In this document: piece after piece, positions 25,655-39,029 of the stretch
Layout: every line of letters begins with the position of its first letter
Position numbering within the stretch: the stretch's first letter is position 1
Assembly: GCF_001423885.1 (NCBI RefSeq)
Contig: NZ_LMPP01000004.1
Location: forward strand, 1-64,000
Source: Rathayibacter sp. Leaf185
Lineage (GTDB): Bacteria; Actinomycetota; Actinomycetes; Actinomycetales; Microbacteriaceae
Direction: 5' to 3'
DNA: 64,000 nucleotides
Notes under the pieces: generated by a model
Databases searched by the model: none
What the model saw: the letters and a program-made list of their open reading frames with translations, nothing else
What the model was told of the DNA's origin: nothing
Position numbers and translations under genes: made by a program

Positions 25655-26122
25655 TCTTCGGCGTCGGACATGTTCCGTGATTCCCCCGATCGTCGGGGTC
25701 GTAGTAGCGGCTCCGAACTCCGCCGTGCGATCAGCGGCCACCACGAGGCGCCGCTCCGGCCCTGCTGGGTAGATCTCGGCGCGCACTCCGGCGCGGATCG
25801 CGAAGGCCTCGAGCGACCGGCCGCTCACGGCCGGTTCGACCCCGTCGGCGTCGCAGTGGACCTCGACGTCGAGATCCGAGCCCCCGAACCCCGACCAGGT
25901 CGACGGGGGGATTCCGTCGGACCACTGCCCCGCCGCGCGAGCGCGAGGCACTCGTCCACGGGGGCGCACGATCGGCGGGCACCGAGGCCGAAGGGTGCGC
26001 CGCCTCGAGCTCGAGGGCGGTGTCCCTGTCGCACCACTCCGGAGGAGCGGTGAGCACGTCCGTGCGCACCGTCGACGCTGAGGGCAGTGGATGTCCACGG
26101 GGCGGAGAGAGCGTTCGAGTCA
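25655..26122 (-). pseudogene. Frameshifted gene of unknown family next to the GntR regulator
   Basis: The ATG at 26122 has a textbook ribosome site GGGAGGA 6 bases upstream, and the first 50 residues look coding (RTDVLTAPPEWCDRDTALEL, EAAHPSASVPADRAP). The coding pattern then moves to a second frame (VDECLALARRGSGPTESP) and on to a third (GGSDLDVEVHCDADGVEPAV, SGRSLEAFAIRAGVRAEIYP, ERRLVVAADRTAEFGAA). The third frame has no stop before it would overlap the GH95 gene, so the exact end is uncertain. I read two frameshifts and no working product. The family is not recognised. It was probably regulated: a 15-bp motif shared with the importer promoter lies at 26187-26201. Confidence 0.55.
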
Positions 26123-26186
26123 TGAGAGTCCTCCCGGGCGTCATCGTCCGAATCGAGCCGCTCAGAGAACGGATGTGCTCGACTGT

Positions 26187-26201
26187 ACTAAACATATGAT
26201 C
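26187..26201 (-). promoter_or_regulatory. GntR operator candidate, copy 1
   Basis: On the minus strand GATCATATGTTTAGT, 65 bases before the ATG of the frameshifted gene. It matches the sequence at 27269-27283 at 14 of 15 positions. These are the only two copies I noticed in the window, and they lie either side of the GntR gene. Confidence 0.65.
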
Positions 26202-26311
26202 AAGCGAGTCGGGGTCTTCTTGCGGTGTCGAGCATAAGTGTTTCTCCTTAGCGGCGCGCATCCCGACTTGCGCAACTCGCATAACGCCTGTCTACTCGGC
26301 CGCGATCTCGC

Positions 26312-27202
26312 CTATCGGAGCAGGAGCCCCGAAGTCCTCGACCGACCCGCTCCTTCCTCGCGCGCTGCGGCGGACTCCTCGACGTCGCGCAGGTGCGCCG
26401 CCATGCGGATGCGGGCGCGATCCGGGTCGTGCGCTCGCAGCGCCCTGAGGATGTCGAGGTGCTCGGTGTGCGCGACCAGAAGGGCGTCGCGGTCGTCGTC
26501 GGCACGCAGGAGTCGCCCCCGGAGCGTGCGGCTCACCAGACCGTCGATGAGCGCCGCGAGAGCGGGGTTGCCGCTCGCCGCCGCGACGGCGCGGTGGAAG
26601 GCCGCATCCGCGTCGACGAACGTCTCGTGCTCCAGCGCGCCCGGTGCGAGCGTGCCGCCGAGTCCTTCGAGGAGTCCGCCGAGCCGCTGGATCTCGTCGA
26701 CGCTGATGGTGAGGGCGGCGAGACCGGCCGCCTCCGTCTCGAGCACCCGCCGCACGGCGAGCAGGTCGGCCGCCCGTCCCGGCTCACCGAGCTCGGAGTA
26801 GAAGCCGAGAGGGCTGAGGAGCGTCGTCGGATCGAGCTCGGTGACGTAGGTGCCGTCGCCCTGGCGCGTCTCGACGACTCCCAGCGCCGACAGAGCGCTC
26901 ATGCCCTCGCGGAGCGGGCCCCGAGACACGCCCCAGCGCTCGGCGAGCTCCTTCTCGACCGGGAGGCGGTCGCCCGCCTTGACCTCGCCCGACGCGATCA
27001 TGCGCTTGACGTGATCGATCACCTGAGTCGCTCGCGAGCCGCCGTCCGAGGCTCGGACGCCTGAATCGATCCGAATGATGTCGCCGTCCCTTCGCTCCGC
27101 CGAGCCCGGTGGGGACTCGCTCTCGTCTCGAGAGAAGCCCTGCTTTCGACACCGCCGGCGACAAGCCGAGGACGAGCGAATTTGCGCAAGTAAATGAGCC
27201 AC
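26312..27202 (-). CDS. GntR/FadR family transcriptional regulator
   Basis: 296 residues if it begins at GTG 27202. The winged-helix domain spans about residues 58-125: RATQVIDHVKRMIASGEVKA, GDRLPVEKELAERWGVSRGP and ALGVVETRQGDGTYVTEL. An FCD-type all-helical effector domain follows (ADLLAVRRVLETEAAGLAAL; DADAAFHRAVAAASGNPALA; HTEHLDILRALRAHDPDRAR with the metal-site histidines). The first 50 residues are Arg/Ser-rich and not family-like, so the true start is probably internal and non-ATG. I could not choose one. It is divergent from the ABC importer operon and flanked by two copies of a 15-bp motif that probably is its operator. A sugar or sugar acid derived from the imported glycan is the expected effector. 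Confidence 0.85.
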   Translation of the reverse strand: MAHLLAQIRSSSACRRRCRKQGFSRDESESPPGSAERRDGDIIRIDSGVRASDGGSRATQVIDHVKRMIASGEVKAGDRLPVEKELAERWGVSRGPLREGMSALSALGVVETRQGDGTYVTELDPTTLLSPLGFYSELGEPGRAADLLAVRRVLETEAAGLAALTISVDEIQRLGGLLEGLGGTLAPGALEHETFVDADAAFHRAVAAASGNPALAALIDGLVSRTLRGRLLRADDDRDALLVAHTEHLDILRALRAHDPDRARIRMAAHLRDVEESAAAREEGAGRSRTSGLLLR

Positions 27203-27255
27203 CCGACATTTCGCGAGAAATCCGACAGTACCCGACGCCTAAGCCTTTGATCGTG

Positions 27256-27285
27256 TTGACAAGAGATAGATCACATGTTTAGTGT
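27256..27285 (+). promoter_or_regulatory. Promoter of the importer operon with overlapping GntR operator candidate (copy 2)
   Basis: A consensus -35 TTGACA (27256-27261), an 18-base spacer and TAGTGT (27280-27285) as -10. The motif GATCACATGTTTAGT (27269-27283) covers the spacer and the start of the -10, so binding there would block RNA polymerase. The related copy is at 26187-26201. Confidence 0.65.
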
Positions 27286-27403
27286 CATGGGCGTTCCGAC
27301 TCACTGTTGATTGGATGGTCTCGACGATGATGACCCGATACGGGGCAGGCTCCGCCTGCGAGGCGACTCGGCCGCCCCTCCCACTGACACCGGTCGGCAC
27401 AGC

Positions 27404-28396
27404 ATGGTGATGCCGCTCACCGGTGCCCCCGTGGCCGGCGCCCCGGGAGGCGCGCCCGCGAAGATCAGAGGACGCTCGAACGTCCGCGGCTTCCGTGCCG
27501 CGCGGCGCAGCTTCCGCCGGCACTGGCAGCTCTACCTGCTGATCATCCCGCCGGTGCTCTACTTCATCGTCTTCAAGTACGTGCCGATGACGAACGCGAT
27601 CATCGCGTTCAAGGACTACAACGTCATCGACGGCGTATGGGGCAGCCCCTGGGTGGGGCTGAAGCACTTCGAGCGGTTCTTCTCGAACCCGATCTTCTGG
27701 ACGCTGCTGAAGAACACCTTCCTGCTGTCGGCCTACGTGGTGCTGGCCGGCTTCCCCTTCCCGATCCTCCTGGCACTCGCGCTCAACGAGGTCCGGCTGC
27801 GCTTCTTCCAGCGGACCGTGCAGATGGTCACCTACGCGCCCTACTTCATCTCGACCGTCGTCGTGATCTCGATGACGATCCTGTTCCTCTCCCCCAAGCT
27901 CGGGCCGGTCAGTGATGTCACGTCCTTCTTCGGGCTCGGAGCGATCGACTTCCTGGGCGATCCGGACTTCTTCCGGCACATCTACGTCTTCAGCGATGTC
28001 TGGCAGACGACGGGCTACTCCGCCGTCCTCTACATGGCGGCGCTCTCCTCCATCGACACCTCGCTCTACGAGGCGGCTCGGGTGGACGGCGCGAGCCGGC
28101 TGCAGAAGATCTGGCACGTGGACATCCCGGGCATCATGCCCACCGCGATCACGATCCTGATCCTCGGCGTCGGCAATGTGATGGCGATCGGGTTCGAGAA
28201 GGCGTTCCTCCTGCAGAACTCGCTCAACCTCTCGCAGTCCGAGATCATCCCCACCTACGTCTACAAGGTGGGCCTGCTCAACGCCGACTTCAGCCAGGCC
28301 GCAGCGATCGGGCTCTTCAACGGAATGATCAATCTGGTCCTGCTCCTCGGCGTGAACTCGCTCGCGAAGCGGATCACGGGACAGGGGCTCTGGTGA
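27404..28396 (+). CDS. ABC transporter permease (LplB type)
   Basis: About 330 residues with six membrane helices. The first (LYLLIIPPVLYFIVFKYVPM) and the motif AIIAFKDYNVIDGVWGSPWV are typical of the LplB/YteP class used for large plant-derived oligosaccharides. The EAA loop reads SLYEAARVDGASRLQKIWHV. An ATG at 27404 is used here. A TTG at 27311 opens the same frame and would add 31 residues. Neither has a strong ribosome site, so the start is uncertain. The end overlaps the next permease start by 4 bases (GTGA). Confidence 0.88.
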   Translation: MVMPLTGAPVAGAPGGAPAKIRGRSNVRGFRAARRSFRRHWQLYLLIIPPVLYFIVFKYVPMTNAIIAFKDYNVIDGVWGSPWVGLKHFERFFSNPIFWTLLKNTFLLSAYVVLAGFPFPILLALALNEVRLRFFQRTVQMVTYAPYFISTVVVISMTILFLSPKLGPVSDVTSFFGLGAIDFLGDPDFFRHIYVFSDVWQTTGYSAVLYMAALSSIDTSLYEAARVDGASRLQKIWHVDIPGIMPTAITILILGVGNVMAIGFEKAFLLQNSLNLSQSEIIPTYVYKVGLLNADFSQAAAIGLFNGMINLVLLLGVNSLAKRITGQGLW

Positions 28397-29355
28397 CCGC
28401 ACTCGATACGCCGACGACGACCGCTGCCGAGGACGAGGAGGCCCCGCGGTCGCAGCGTCGCCGGCAGCGCACGACCCGCATCAAGGATCCCCTGGTCGAC
28501 CGCGTCTTCATGATCGCCGTGTACGTCCTCCTCACGACGTTCCTGCTCGCGGTCCTCCTGCCTCTGCTGTACATCCTCGCGAGCTCGTTCAGCTCACCGC
28601 TCGCCGTCTCCTCGGGCCGGGTCAGCTTCTGGCCCGTCGACTTCTCCCTCGAGGGCTACGAGCGTGCACTCGGCGACTCGACGATCATCGCGGGCTTCGG
28701 CAACTCGCTCTTCTACACGGCCGTCGGCACCTTCGTCAGCCTCGCGCTCACGGTCGCGATCGCGTACCCGCTCTCGCGGAAGAACTTCTGGGGTCGCGGC
28801 GGGATCACCCTCGGAGTGATCTTCACGATGCTCTTCGCAGGCGGCATCATCCCCACCTATCTGGTGGTGCAGCAGCTGGGCCTGCTCGACACGCGCTGGG
28901 CGCTGATCCTGCCCCAGGCGGTCGGCGTCTGGCAGGTGATCATCGCGGTGGTGTTCTTCCGCTCGTCCATCCCGGACGAGCTGTACGAGGCGGCGCAGCT
29001 GGACGGAGCGAGCGATCTGCGCTTCCTGTGGACGATCGTGCTGCCGCTCTCGAAGCCGCTGCTCGCCGTGATCGCGCTGATGTACGCGATCTACCAGTGG
29101 AACTCCTACTTCGACGCCCTGCTCTACCTCCGCGATCCGGATCTGTACCCGCTGCAGCTGGTTCTGCGGAACGTGCTGATCCTCAATCAGGCGACACCGG
29201 GCATGGACGCCGCCGCCCAGATCGAGCGGCAGCAGCTCGCCGACCTGCTCAAGTACTCCCTGATCGTCATCTCGACGGTCCCGGTCATGATCATCTACCC
29301 CTTCGTCGCCCGCTACTTCAACAAGGGCATCATGCTCGGCGCCGTCAAGGGCTGA
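28393..29355 (+). CDS. ABC transporter permease (YtcP/MalG type)
   Basis: 320 residues. The N-terminal 35 residues are cytoplasmic, followed by six helices. The EAA loop reads ELYEAAQLDGASDLRFLWTI, and the C-terminal YFNKGIMLGAVKG is the usual signature of YtcP-type partners of LplB. GTG 28393 overlaps the stop of the LplB-type gene. With the following lipoprotein it forms one importer. No ATPase gene is nearby, so a shared one encoded elsewhere is assumed. Confidence 0.9.
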   Translation: MTALDTPTTTAAEDEEAPRSQRRRQRTTRIKDPLVDRVFMIAVYVLLTTFLLAVLLPLLYILASSFSSPLAVSSGRVSFWPVDFSLEGYERALGDSTIIAGFGNSLFYTAVGTFVSLALTVAIAYPLSRKNFWGRGGITLGVIFTMLFAGGIIPTYLVVQQLGLLDTRWALILPQAVGVWQVIIAVVFFRSSIPDELYEAAQLDGASDLRFLWTIVLPLSKPLLAVIALMYAIYQWNSYFDALLYLRDPDLYPLQLVLRNVLILNQATPGMDAAAQIERQQLADLLKYSLIVISTVPVMIIYPFVARYFNKGIMLGAVKG

Positions 29356-29363
29356 GCACTCCC

Positions 29364-29398
29364 CGCCGGAGACGTCCCCACCGGGGATCGTCTCCGGC
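29364..29398 (+). terminator. Intra-operon hairpin between permease and binding-protein genes
   Basis: A 10-bp outer stem GCCGGAGACG (29364-29373) / CGTCTCCGGC (29389-29398) encloses a further TCCCC/GGGGA pairing. It follows the permease stop by 9 bases and precedes the lipoprotein gene. It could separate expression of the two parts of the importer. Confidence 0.55.
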
Positions 29399-29450
29399 CC
29401 CCGGTCGCGCGAACGCTCTCGCGGCCTCCTCACCCATGGAAGGAAACACC

Positions 29451-34443
<4,993 letters not shown>

Positions 34444-34502
34444 GAGGGACGGCAGCACGGAGCGCTCCCGGCGCTCGGCGCGCGCGGTGGGCCCGGCCCG
34501 AG

Positions 34503-34838
34503 TACACGGCAGCAGGCGCGACAGACAACCGCATCCACGTCACGAACACCGGCAGCGACTCCATCGTCAGCGCAACGATCACCGTGCAGTTCCCCGACCC
34601 GGGGGGACGGCTACTCGTTCACCGGCTTCGGGGGCCCTGGAACGACGCCGCCCAGTCCTCCGACGGTCAGGTCGCACTCCGCGACGACGCCGCGCTCGCC
34701 GCCGGCGACGAGTCCGACCCGCTTCTGCTCTTCCTCGCCGGCGACGACCACTCGCAGACTCCGGTCCCGGTGGCGTACCCGGTGATCACCGCGCCGGGCT
34801 TCGGCATCACCGTCCTGCCGATCGGGGTCCCCTGCTGA
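34503..34838 (+). pseudogene. C-terminal fragment of a secreted protein with two frameshifts
   Basis: One plus frame reads NRIHVTNTGSDSIVSATITV then QFP. The adjacent frame then gives GYSFTGFGGPG. The first frame resumes with DGQVALRDDAALAAGDESDP, LLLFLAGDD and ends PVITAPGFGITVLPIGVPC with a stop. Together this reads as a 110-residue Ig-like tail domain ('V.NTGSDSI..ATITVQFPTGYSFTGF') of a surface protein, without its N-terminal part. Two compensating indels near 34603 and 34640 explain the frame changes. Family not identified. Confidence 0.5.
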
Positions 34839-34868
34839 GTCGACGCGGAACCCGGATGCCGGCTCCTT

Positions 34869-36320
34869 CTACCCTCGAGGTGACCTGGACGACTCGGGTC
34901 CGAGCTCAGCGGCGCCTGCTCTCTCCGGCGCCGACCCGGGTGCAGCAGCAGGAGCCGCAGCGTCACCCACGGGCGGCTCGGCCTTCAAGTACTGCGCCGA
35001 GATCACCCGGTACGAGCGCGTGAGCATCGCCGCGCCGGCCGCGACCACCATGATGATCCCGCCGGCGAGGAACACCAGGGCGATCCCCCGCCCGATGCCG
35101 TCGCCGAGCAGCCAGCCGTAGGCCGATCGGCCGGCCGACGACTCCATGTACGGGATGAGGGCGAACTCGGCGATCGGCGCGATGAGGAACGCGGTGACCG
35201 GGGCGGCAGCCGACTCGAACGCCGCGGCGAAGCCGAACACCCGCCCCTGGGTCTCGAACGGGACGACCTTCTGGATGACCGTCTGCTCGGCGGCCTCGAC
35301 CGCGGGGATCAGCGTCATGTAGATCCAGATGCCGCCGGCGTAGAGCCACCACCAGTCGCGGAGGGTGAACAGCGCGCCGATCAGGCCCATCGCCATCACG
35401 AGCAGCAGCATCGTGCGGATCGGGTTCCTCCCCAGGCCGAACTTCGCGACCAGCAGTCCGCCGATGACGAAGCCCGTCGCGGTCACGCCGAGCACGATCC
35501 CCCACAGCTCCACCGGGAACAGCTCGAGCCCGTACGGATCCATCAGCGCCATGTAGACGCCGCCGATCAGGTTGTTGAACGTCGAGAAGACGATGAGCGC
35601 GAACAGGCCGGTCGCCGCCCGGACCGCCGTGACGCTCCCCCGCAGATCGATGAGCGGGCTCCGGTCGCGGGTCGATGCGGGCTCGTCCTCGGGGATCTGC
35701 AGGAACAGGAGGTGGAGCAGGGCCGCGGCGGAGGCGCCGATCGCGATCACCATCGTCCAGCCCATGCCGAGCAGGCCGATCGACAGCCCGCTGAAGACGC
35801 TCGTGACCACGAAGGCGAGGCCCTGCACGGTGCCGACCAGGCCGTTCGCGTTCGCGTGGCGCTCGACCGGGACCAGGAGGGTCACCGTCGTGGACAGCGC
35901 GATGTTGCGCATGTTCTCGATGACGGCGCCGAACAGGATCGTGCCGGAGAACAGCCAGAACCACGGTCCGCCGAAGTCGAGCAGCGCCGACTCCGGCAGC
36001 GCGAGGAACAGGCCGCCTGCGACACCGAACGACACCAGCGTGACGGCGCCGGCGAACAGCATCACCCGGTACTTCCGGTGCCGATCCACGATCGTGCCGA
36101 AGGCCATCGAGAAGATCGCGACGAGCAGCATGTACGCGCCGCCGATGATGCCGGTCGCGAGCACCGACCGGGTCTCGAGGTACACCCAGAACGTGAGCGC
36201 GAACCAGAGGAAGCTCGTGGTCACGTTCGCGACCGCGGTGTTCACGAGGATCTGGTGGAAGGTGCGGACGCTCGCCGCACTCGGAGAAGCGGTCTCGGAG
36301 GCGGGTGAGGTCGAGGACAT
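34869..36320 (-). CDS. MFS transporter
   Basis: 483 residues with twelve predicted membrane helices in two groups of six. The MFS motif A region between helices 2 and 3 reads FGTIVDRHRKYRVML. The C-terminal 35 residues are Ala/Pro-rich and cytoplasmic. The class resembles MFS_3/EntS-like exporters, so efflux of a drug or metabolite is more likely than uptake, but there is no direct evidence of substrate. The start at 36320 has GGAGGG upstream. It is downstream of, and in the same direction as, the two-component system genes, which may regulate it. Confidence 0.85.
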   Translation of the reverse strand: MSSTSPASETASPSAASVRTFHQILVNTAVANVTTSFLWFALTFWVYLETRSVLATGIIGGAYMLLVAIFSMAFGTIVDRHRKYRVMLFAGAVTLVSFGVAGGLFLALPESALLDFGGPWFWLFSGTILFGAVIENMRNIALSTTVTLLVPVERHANANGLVGTVQGLAFVVTSVFSGLSIGLLGMGWTMVIAIGASAAALLHLLFLQIPEDEPASTRDRSPLIDLRGSVTAVRAATGLFALIVFSTFNNLIGGVYMALMDPYGLELFPVELWGIVLGVTATGFVIGGLLVAKFGLGRNPIRTMLLLVMAMGLIGALFTLRDWWWLYAGGIWIYMTLIPAVEAAEQTVIQKVVPFETQGRVFGFAAAFESAAAPVTAFLIAPIAEFALIPYMESSAGRSAYGWLLGDGIGRGIALVFLAGGIIMVVAAGAAMLTRSYRVISAQYLKAEPPVGDAAAPAAAPGSAPERAGAAELGPESSRSPRG

Positions 36321-36386
36321 GTCTTCCCTCCGCTCGAGGACGCCACCGTCCGGCTTCGGACTCTCCAGGCCGTCGCAGCCACTGTA

Positions 36387-36404
36387 GGCCCGCGCCGGCG
36401 GGCC
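36387..36404. terminator. Hairpin between sensor kinase and MFS genes
   Basis: A perfect 7-bp GC stem GGCCCGC-GCCG-GCGGGCC about 31 bases after the kinase stop on the minus strand. It is short, so weak as a terminator. Confidence 0.5.
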
Positions 36405-36434
36405 GTCGAGGAGGAGGGCACTCGTGCGGGGTGG

Positions 36435-37517
36435 TCAGTGCGGGGCTGCCGGCAGCCGGACCGAGACGACCAGGCCGCCCTCTGAGCGCGGAACGAGCGA
36501 GAGCGATCCTCCGTGCACCTCGGCGATGCGGCGCACGAGGGCGAGGCCGAGGCCGTGCCCGCCTCCCGCGGTCCGGCCGGAGCCGCGGAGGAAGGGCTCG
36601 GACAGCCTCGCCGCAGTCTCTGCGTCGAGAACGCTGCCGGTGCTCTCGATCCGCAGCTGGACGAGCTCGTCGGAGCGATGGGCACTGATCGAGGCGCGAC
36701 CGCCGTGACCGCTGTGGCGGACCGCGTTCTGCACGAGGTTGCCGACGAGGAGCGAGAGGAGAGCCGGATCGCCGATGAGCACCGCCGGAGTGAGCCGGGG
36801 CGTCAGCTCGACCTCGCGGTGAGCCGCTTCGTCGGCGTTCTCCGCGATGCTCGCCCGCACGAGTCCCGCCAGATCGACGGGCTCGGCGGCCACGGCCTCC
36901 GCATCGGCGAGCCTCAGCAGCGACTCCGTGAGCCCCACGGCCCGCTCCGTGGTGAGGCGCAGGCGCTCGAGGAGTCGCGGGTAGTCCTGCCCGTCGGGAT
37001 TCCGGGCCGCCACCTCGAGCATCGTGGACAGGACGGCGAGTGGGGTCCGCAGCTCGTGCGACGCGTTGGCGGCGAAGCGCTCCTGCACCTCGAGCGACTC
37101 GCGCAGCCGATCGAGCATCTCGTCGAACGTGTCCGCGAGATCGGACAGCTCGTCCTGCCTCCCCGGCAGACGGACCCGGAGGTCGAGGGCTCCGTCGCGG
37201 ACCGCCCTCGCCGTGCCGGTGATCCGGCGGAGCGGCCTCAGCATCCGCCCGGCGACCAGCCATCCGCCGCCGAGCCCGACCACGGCGAGCGCCAGCAGCG
37301 CGAGCAGGGCGTATCGGACGAACACCTCGAGGAGATCGGAGCGGGAGGGGGCCATCCCTCCCCCGCTGACCTGGATGAGGGCCCCCTCCGGCACGAAGCG
37401 CAGCAGCAGCAGGCCGACGACGAAGAAGGCCGCGCCCACCACGACGAGGAAGCCGGCGTAGCTCAGCGTCAGCCGGGCCCGCACCGACAGGCCCCGGGGC
37501 CGAACGGAGCGGGTCAC
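36435..37517 (-). CDS. Two-component sensor histidine kinase
   Basis: 360 residues. Membrane helices at about residues 16-40 (LTLSYAGFLVVVGAAFFVVG) and 70-95 enclose a short external loop of about 30 residues. A HAMP segment follows (GRMLRPLRRITGTARAVRDG). The HisKA H-box is FAANASHELRTPLAVLST (His is the phosphorylation site), the N-box NLVQNAVRHSG and the G-boxes GGHGLGLALVRRIAEVHGG. GTG 37517 overlaps the response regulator stop as GTGA, so I use it over the long open frame reaching 37994. The small sensor loop suggests sensing in or near the membrane, as in cell-envelope stress kinases. It is divergent from a VanY-like gene. Confidence 0.92.
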   Translation of the reverse strand: MTRSVRPRGLSVRARLTLSYAGFLVVVGAAFFVVGLLLLRFVPEGALIQVSGGGMAPSRSDLLEVFVRYALLALLALAVVGLGGGWLVAGRMLRPLRRITGTARAVRDGALDLRVRLPGRQDELSDLADTFDEMLDRLRESLEVQERFAANASHELRTPLAVLSTMLEVAARNPDGQDYPRLLERLRLTTERAVGLTESLLRLADAEAVAAEPVDLAGLVRASIAENADEAAHREVELTPRLTPAVLIGDPALLSLLVGNLVQNAVRHSGHGGRASISAHRSDELVQLRIESTGSVLDAETAARLSEPFLRGSGRTAGGGHGLGLALVRRIAEVHGGSLSLVPRSEGGLVVSVRLPAAPH

Positions 37518-38179
37518 TCCGGGTCCCGCAGCCGGTAGCCCGCGCCCGGGACCGTCTCGATGGGATCCGGTGACCCGAGTGCCCGGCGGAGTGTCGACAT
37601 GGTCACGCGGGGCGCGCTCGTGAAAGGGTCGGCGTTCTCGTCCCACGCCTTCTCGAGCATCGTCTCGGCGCTGACCACTCCGCCGCGCGCCTGCATCAGC
37701 AGCTGCAGCACGGCGAACTGCTTGCGCGTGAGGCGGAGGTACCGGCCGGCGCGGTAGGCCTCCTGACGGAACGGGTCGAGCCGCAGCTCGCCGACCTCGA
37801 GCACCGGGGGCGTCGCGGCGGTCGGTCGCCGGGCGAGCGCGTGCAGGCGGACGAGGAGCTCCTCGAGCGCGAACGGCTTGGTGAGGTAGTCGTCGGCGCC
37901 GAGCTCGAAGCCGGCGACCTTGTCCTTCAGGCGGCTCGCGGCCGTGAGCATCAGCACCCGCACGGCCGGGTGGTCGCGGGCGATGATCCGGCACACCTCG
38001 TCACCGTGCGTACCCGGGATGTCGCGGTCCAGGACGACCACGTCGTAGGCGGTGACGGCGAGGCGCTCGAGGGCGTCGTCGCCGTCGAAGGCGACATCCG
38101 CGGCGATCGACTCGTGACGCAGTCCCGCCTGCAGCGATTCCGCGAGGAACACCTCGTCCTCGACGACCAGTACCCGCAT
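37514..38179 (-). CDS. OmpR/PhoB family response regulator
   Basis: 221 residues. Receiver domain with VVEDEVFLAES at the start, the phosphoacceptor Asp in VVLDRDIPGTHGDEVC, Thr in MLTAASRLKDKV and Lys in YLTKPFALEELLVRL. The winged-helix output domain occupies about 125-221 (RYLRLTRKQFAVLQLLMQ; VTMSTLRRALGSPDPIETVP). It is the first gene of the pair with the sensor kinase (4-nt overlap). The divergent VanY-like gene starts 145 bases away, so this regulator likely controls it. Confidence 0.93.
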   Translation of the reverse strand: MRVLVVEDEVFLAESLQAGLRHESIAADVAFDGDDALERLAVTAYDVVVLDRDIPGTHGDEVCRIIARDHPAVRVLMLTAASRLKDKVAGFELGADDYLTKPFALEELLVRLHALARRPTAATPPVLEVGELRLDPFRQEAYRAGRYLRLTRKQFAVLQLLMQARGGVVSAETMLEKAWDENADPFTSAPRVTMSTLRRALGSPDPIETVPGAGYRLRDPE

Positions 38180-38324
38180 GCCCGTCCCTCCGCTCGACGG
38201 TGCTCAGTGTGGCAGCCGCCGTGTTGCGGAAACATCTCGTGATCGCGCAACGGCCCTGCAACAGCCGTGCTGGTGGAGTCGTTCCTGCGCCGGCGGAGCG
38301 ACCGCTCGGTGCAGGGAGGACAGC

Positions 38325-38903
38325 ATGGAGAACCACACCCGGAGGCGGGCGCTCGCCGCCCTCGTGCTCATCGCGGCCGCCGGCCTCGGCCTCGCCGCTT
38401 GCGCCGCGTCGGGCGGGCGGCCTCTCCTCGGCGTCTCGGAGCTCCCCTCCGGGAGTGACGCCCTCTCCCCCGACAGCGGGTACGTCCCCGATGACGCGCC
38501 GCTGTCGATCTTCGACGAGAGCGCTCCCGCCGTCTCGGGCCTCGACCCCGCGCTGAGGGCGGCGGTGCAGGCCGCCGCCGCGGCGGCCGAGGCCGACGGT
38601 CAGGAGATGTCGGTCACCTCGGGCTGGCGGAGCGCCGCATACCAGGCCGAGCTCCTCGAGGAGGCGGTCACCACCTACGGCAGCCTCGAGGAGGCGCGCA
38701 GATGGGTGAGCACGCCGGAGCTGTCGGCGCACGTCACCGGGGACGCCGTCGACATCGGCCCCCTCGACGCCCAGTTCTGGCTGATGGAGCACGGCGCCGC
38801 CTACGGGCTCTGCCAGACCTACGCCAACGAGCGCTGGCACTTCGAGCTCGCGATCGAGCCCGGCGGCACCTGCCCGCTGCAGAAGGAGGACGCCTCGGGA
38901 TGA
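38325..38903 (+). CDS. VanY-like D-alanyl-D-alanine carboxypeptidase lipoprotein (M15B)
   Basis: 192 residues with a lipoprotein signal (lipobox GLAAC, Cys at about 25). The M15B zinc peptidase motifs are visible: VTSGWRSAAYQAELL, the Zn-ligand motif SAHVTGDAVDIG (His and Asp) and ANERWHFEL (Glu base and second His). It would remove the terminal D-Ala from peptidoglycan stem peptides at the outside of the membrane. ATG 38325 has GGGAGGA 6 bases upstream. The divergent response regulator/kinase pair resembles the VanRS-VanY arrangement. No VanHAX ligase genes are present, so glycopeptide resistance cannot be concluded. Wall maintenance is as likely. Confidence 0.88.
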   Translation: MENHTRRRALAALVLIAAAGLGLAACAASGGRPLLGVSELPSGSDALSPDSGYVPDDAPLSIFDESAPAVSGLDPALRAAVQAAAAAAEADGQEMSVTSGWRSAAYQAELLEEAVTTYGSLEEARRWVSTPELSAHVTGDAVDIGPLDAQFWLMEHGAAYGLCQTYANERWHFELAIEPGGTCPLQKEDASG

Positions 38904-39029
38904 CGGCGCCGGCACCCCCGATGCCGATTCGGGTCCGCGATCGGCGTGGCGCGGTCGAGGATCCCGCGGAAGCGACTCCGGCATGAGGGGATGGAGTGAT
39001 CCGTCCCGCTCCTCGCAGAAAGCCCGGCC

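Noticed and set aside
23164-25671. An 835-residue antisense frame opposite the GH95-like gene
   Set aside because: The plus strand has clear GH95 motifs, while the minus frame has only low-complexity Arg/Val/Asp-rich sequence and crosses the terminator.
36963-37994. Long version of the sensor kinase starting at 37994
   Set aside because: The first 160 residues are the shadow of the response regulator in another frame. The GTG at 37517 overlapping the regulator stop is the natural start.
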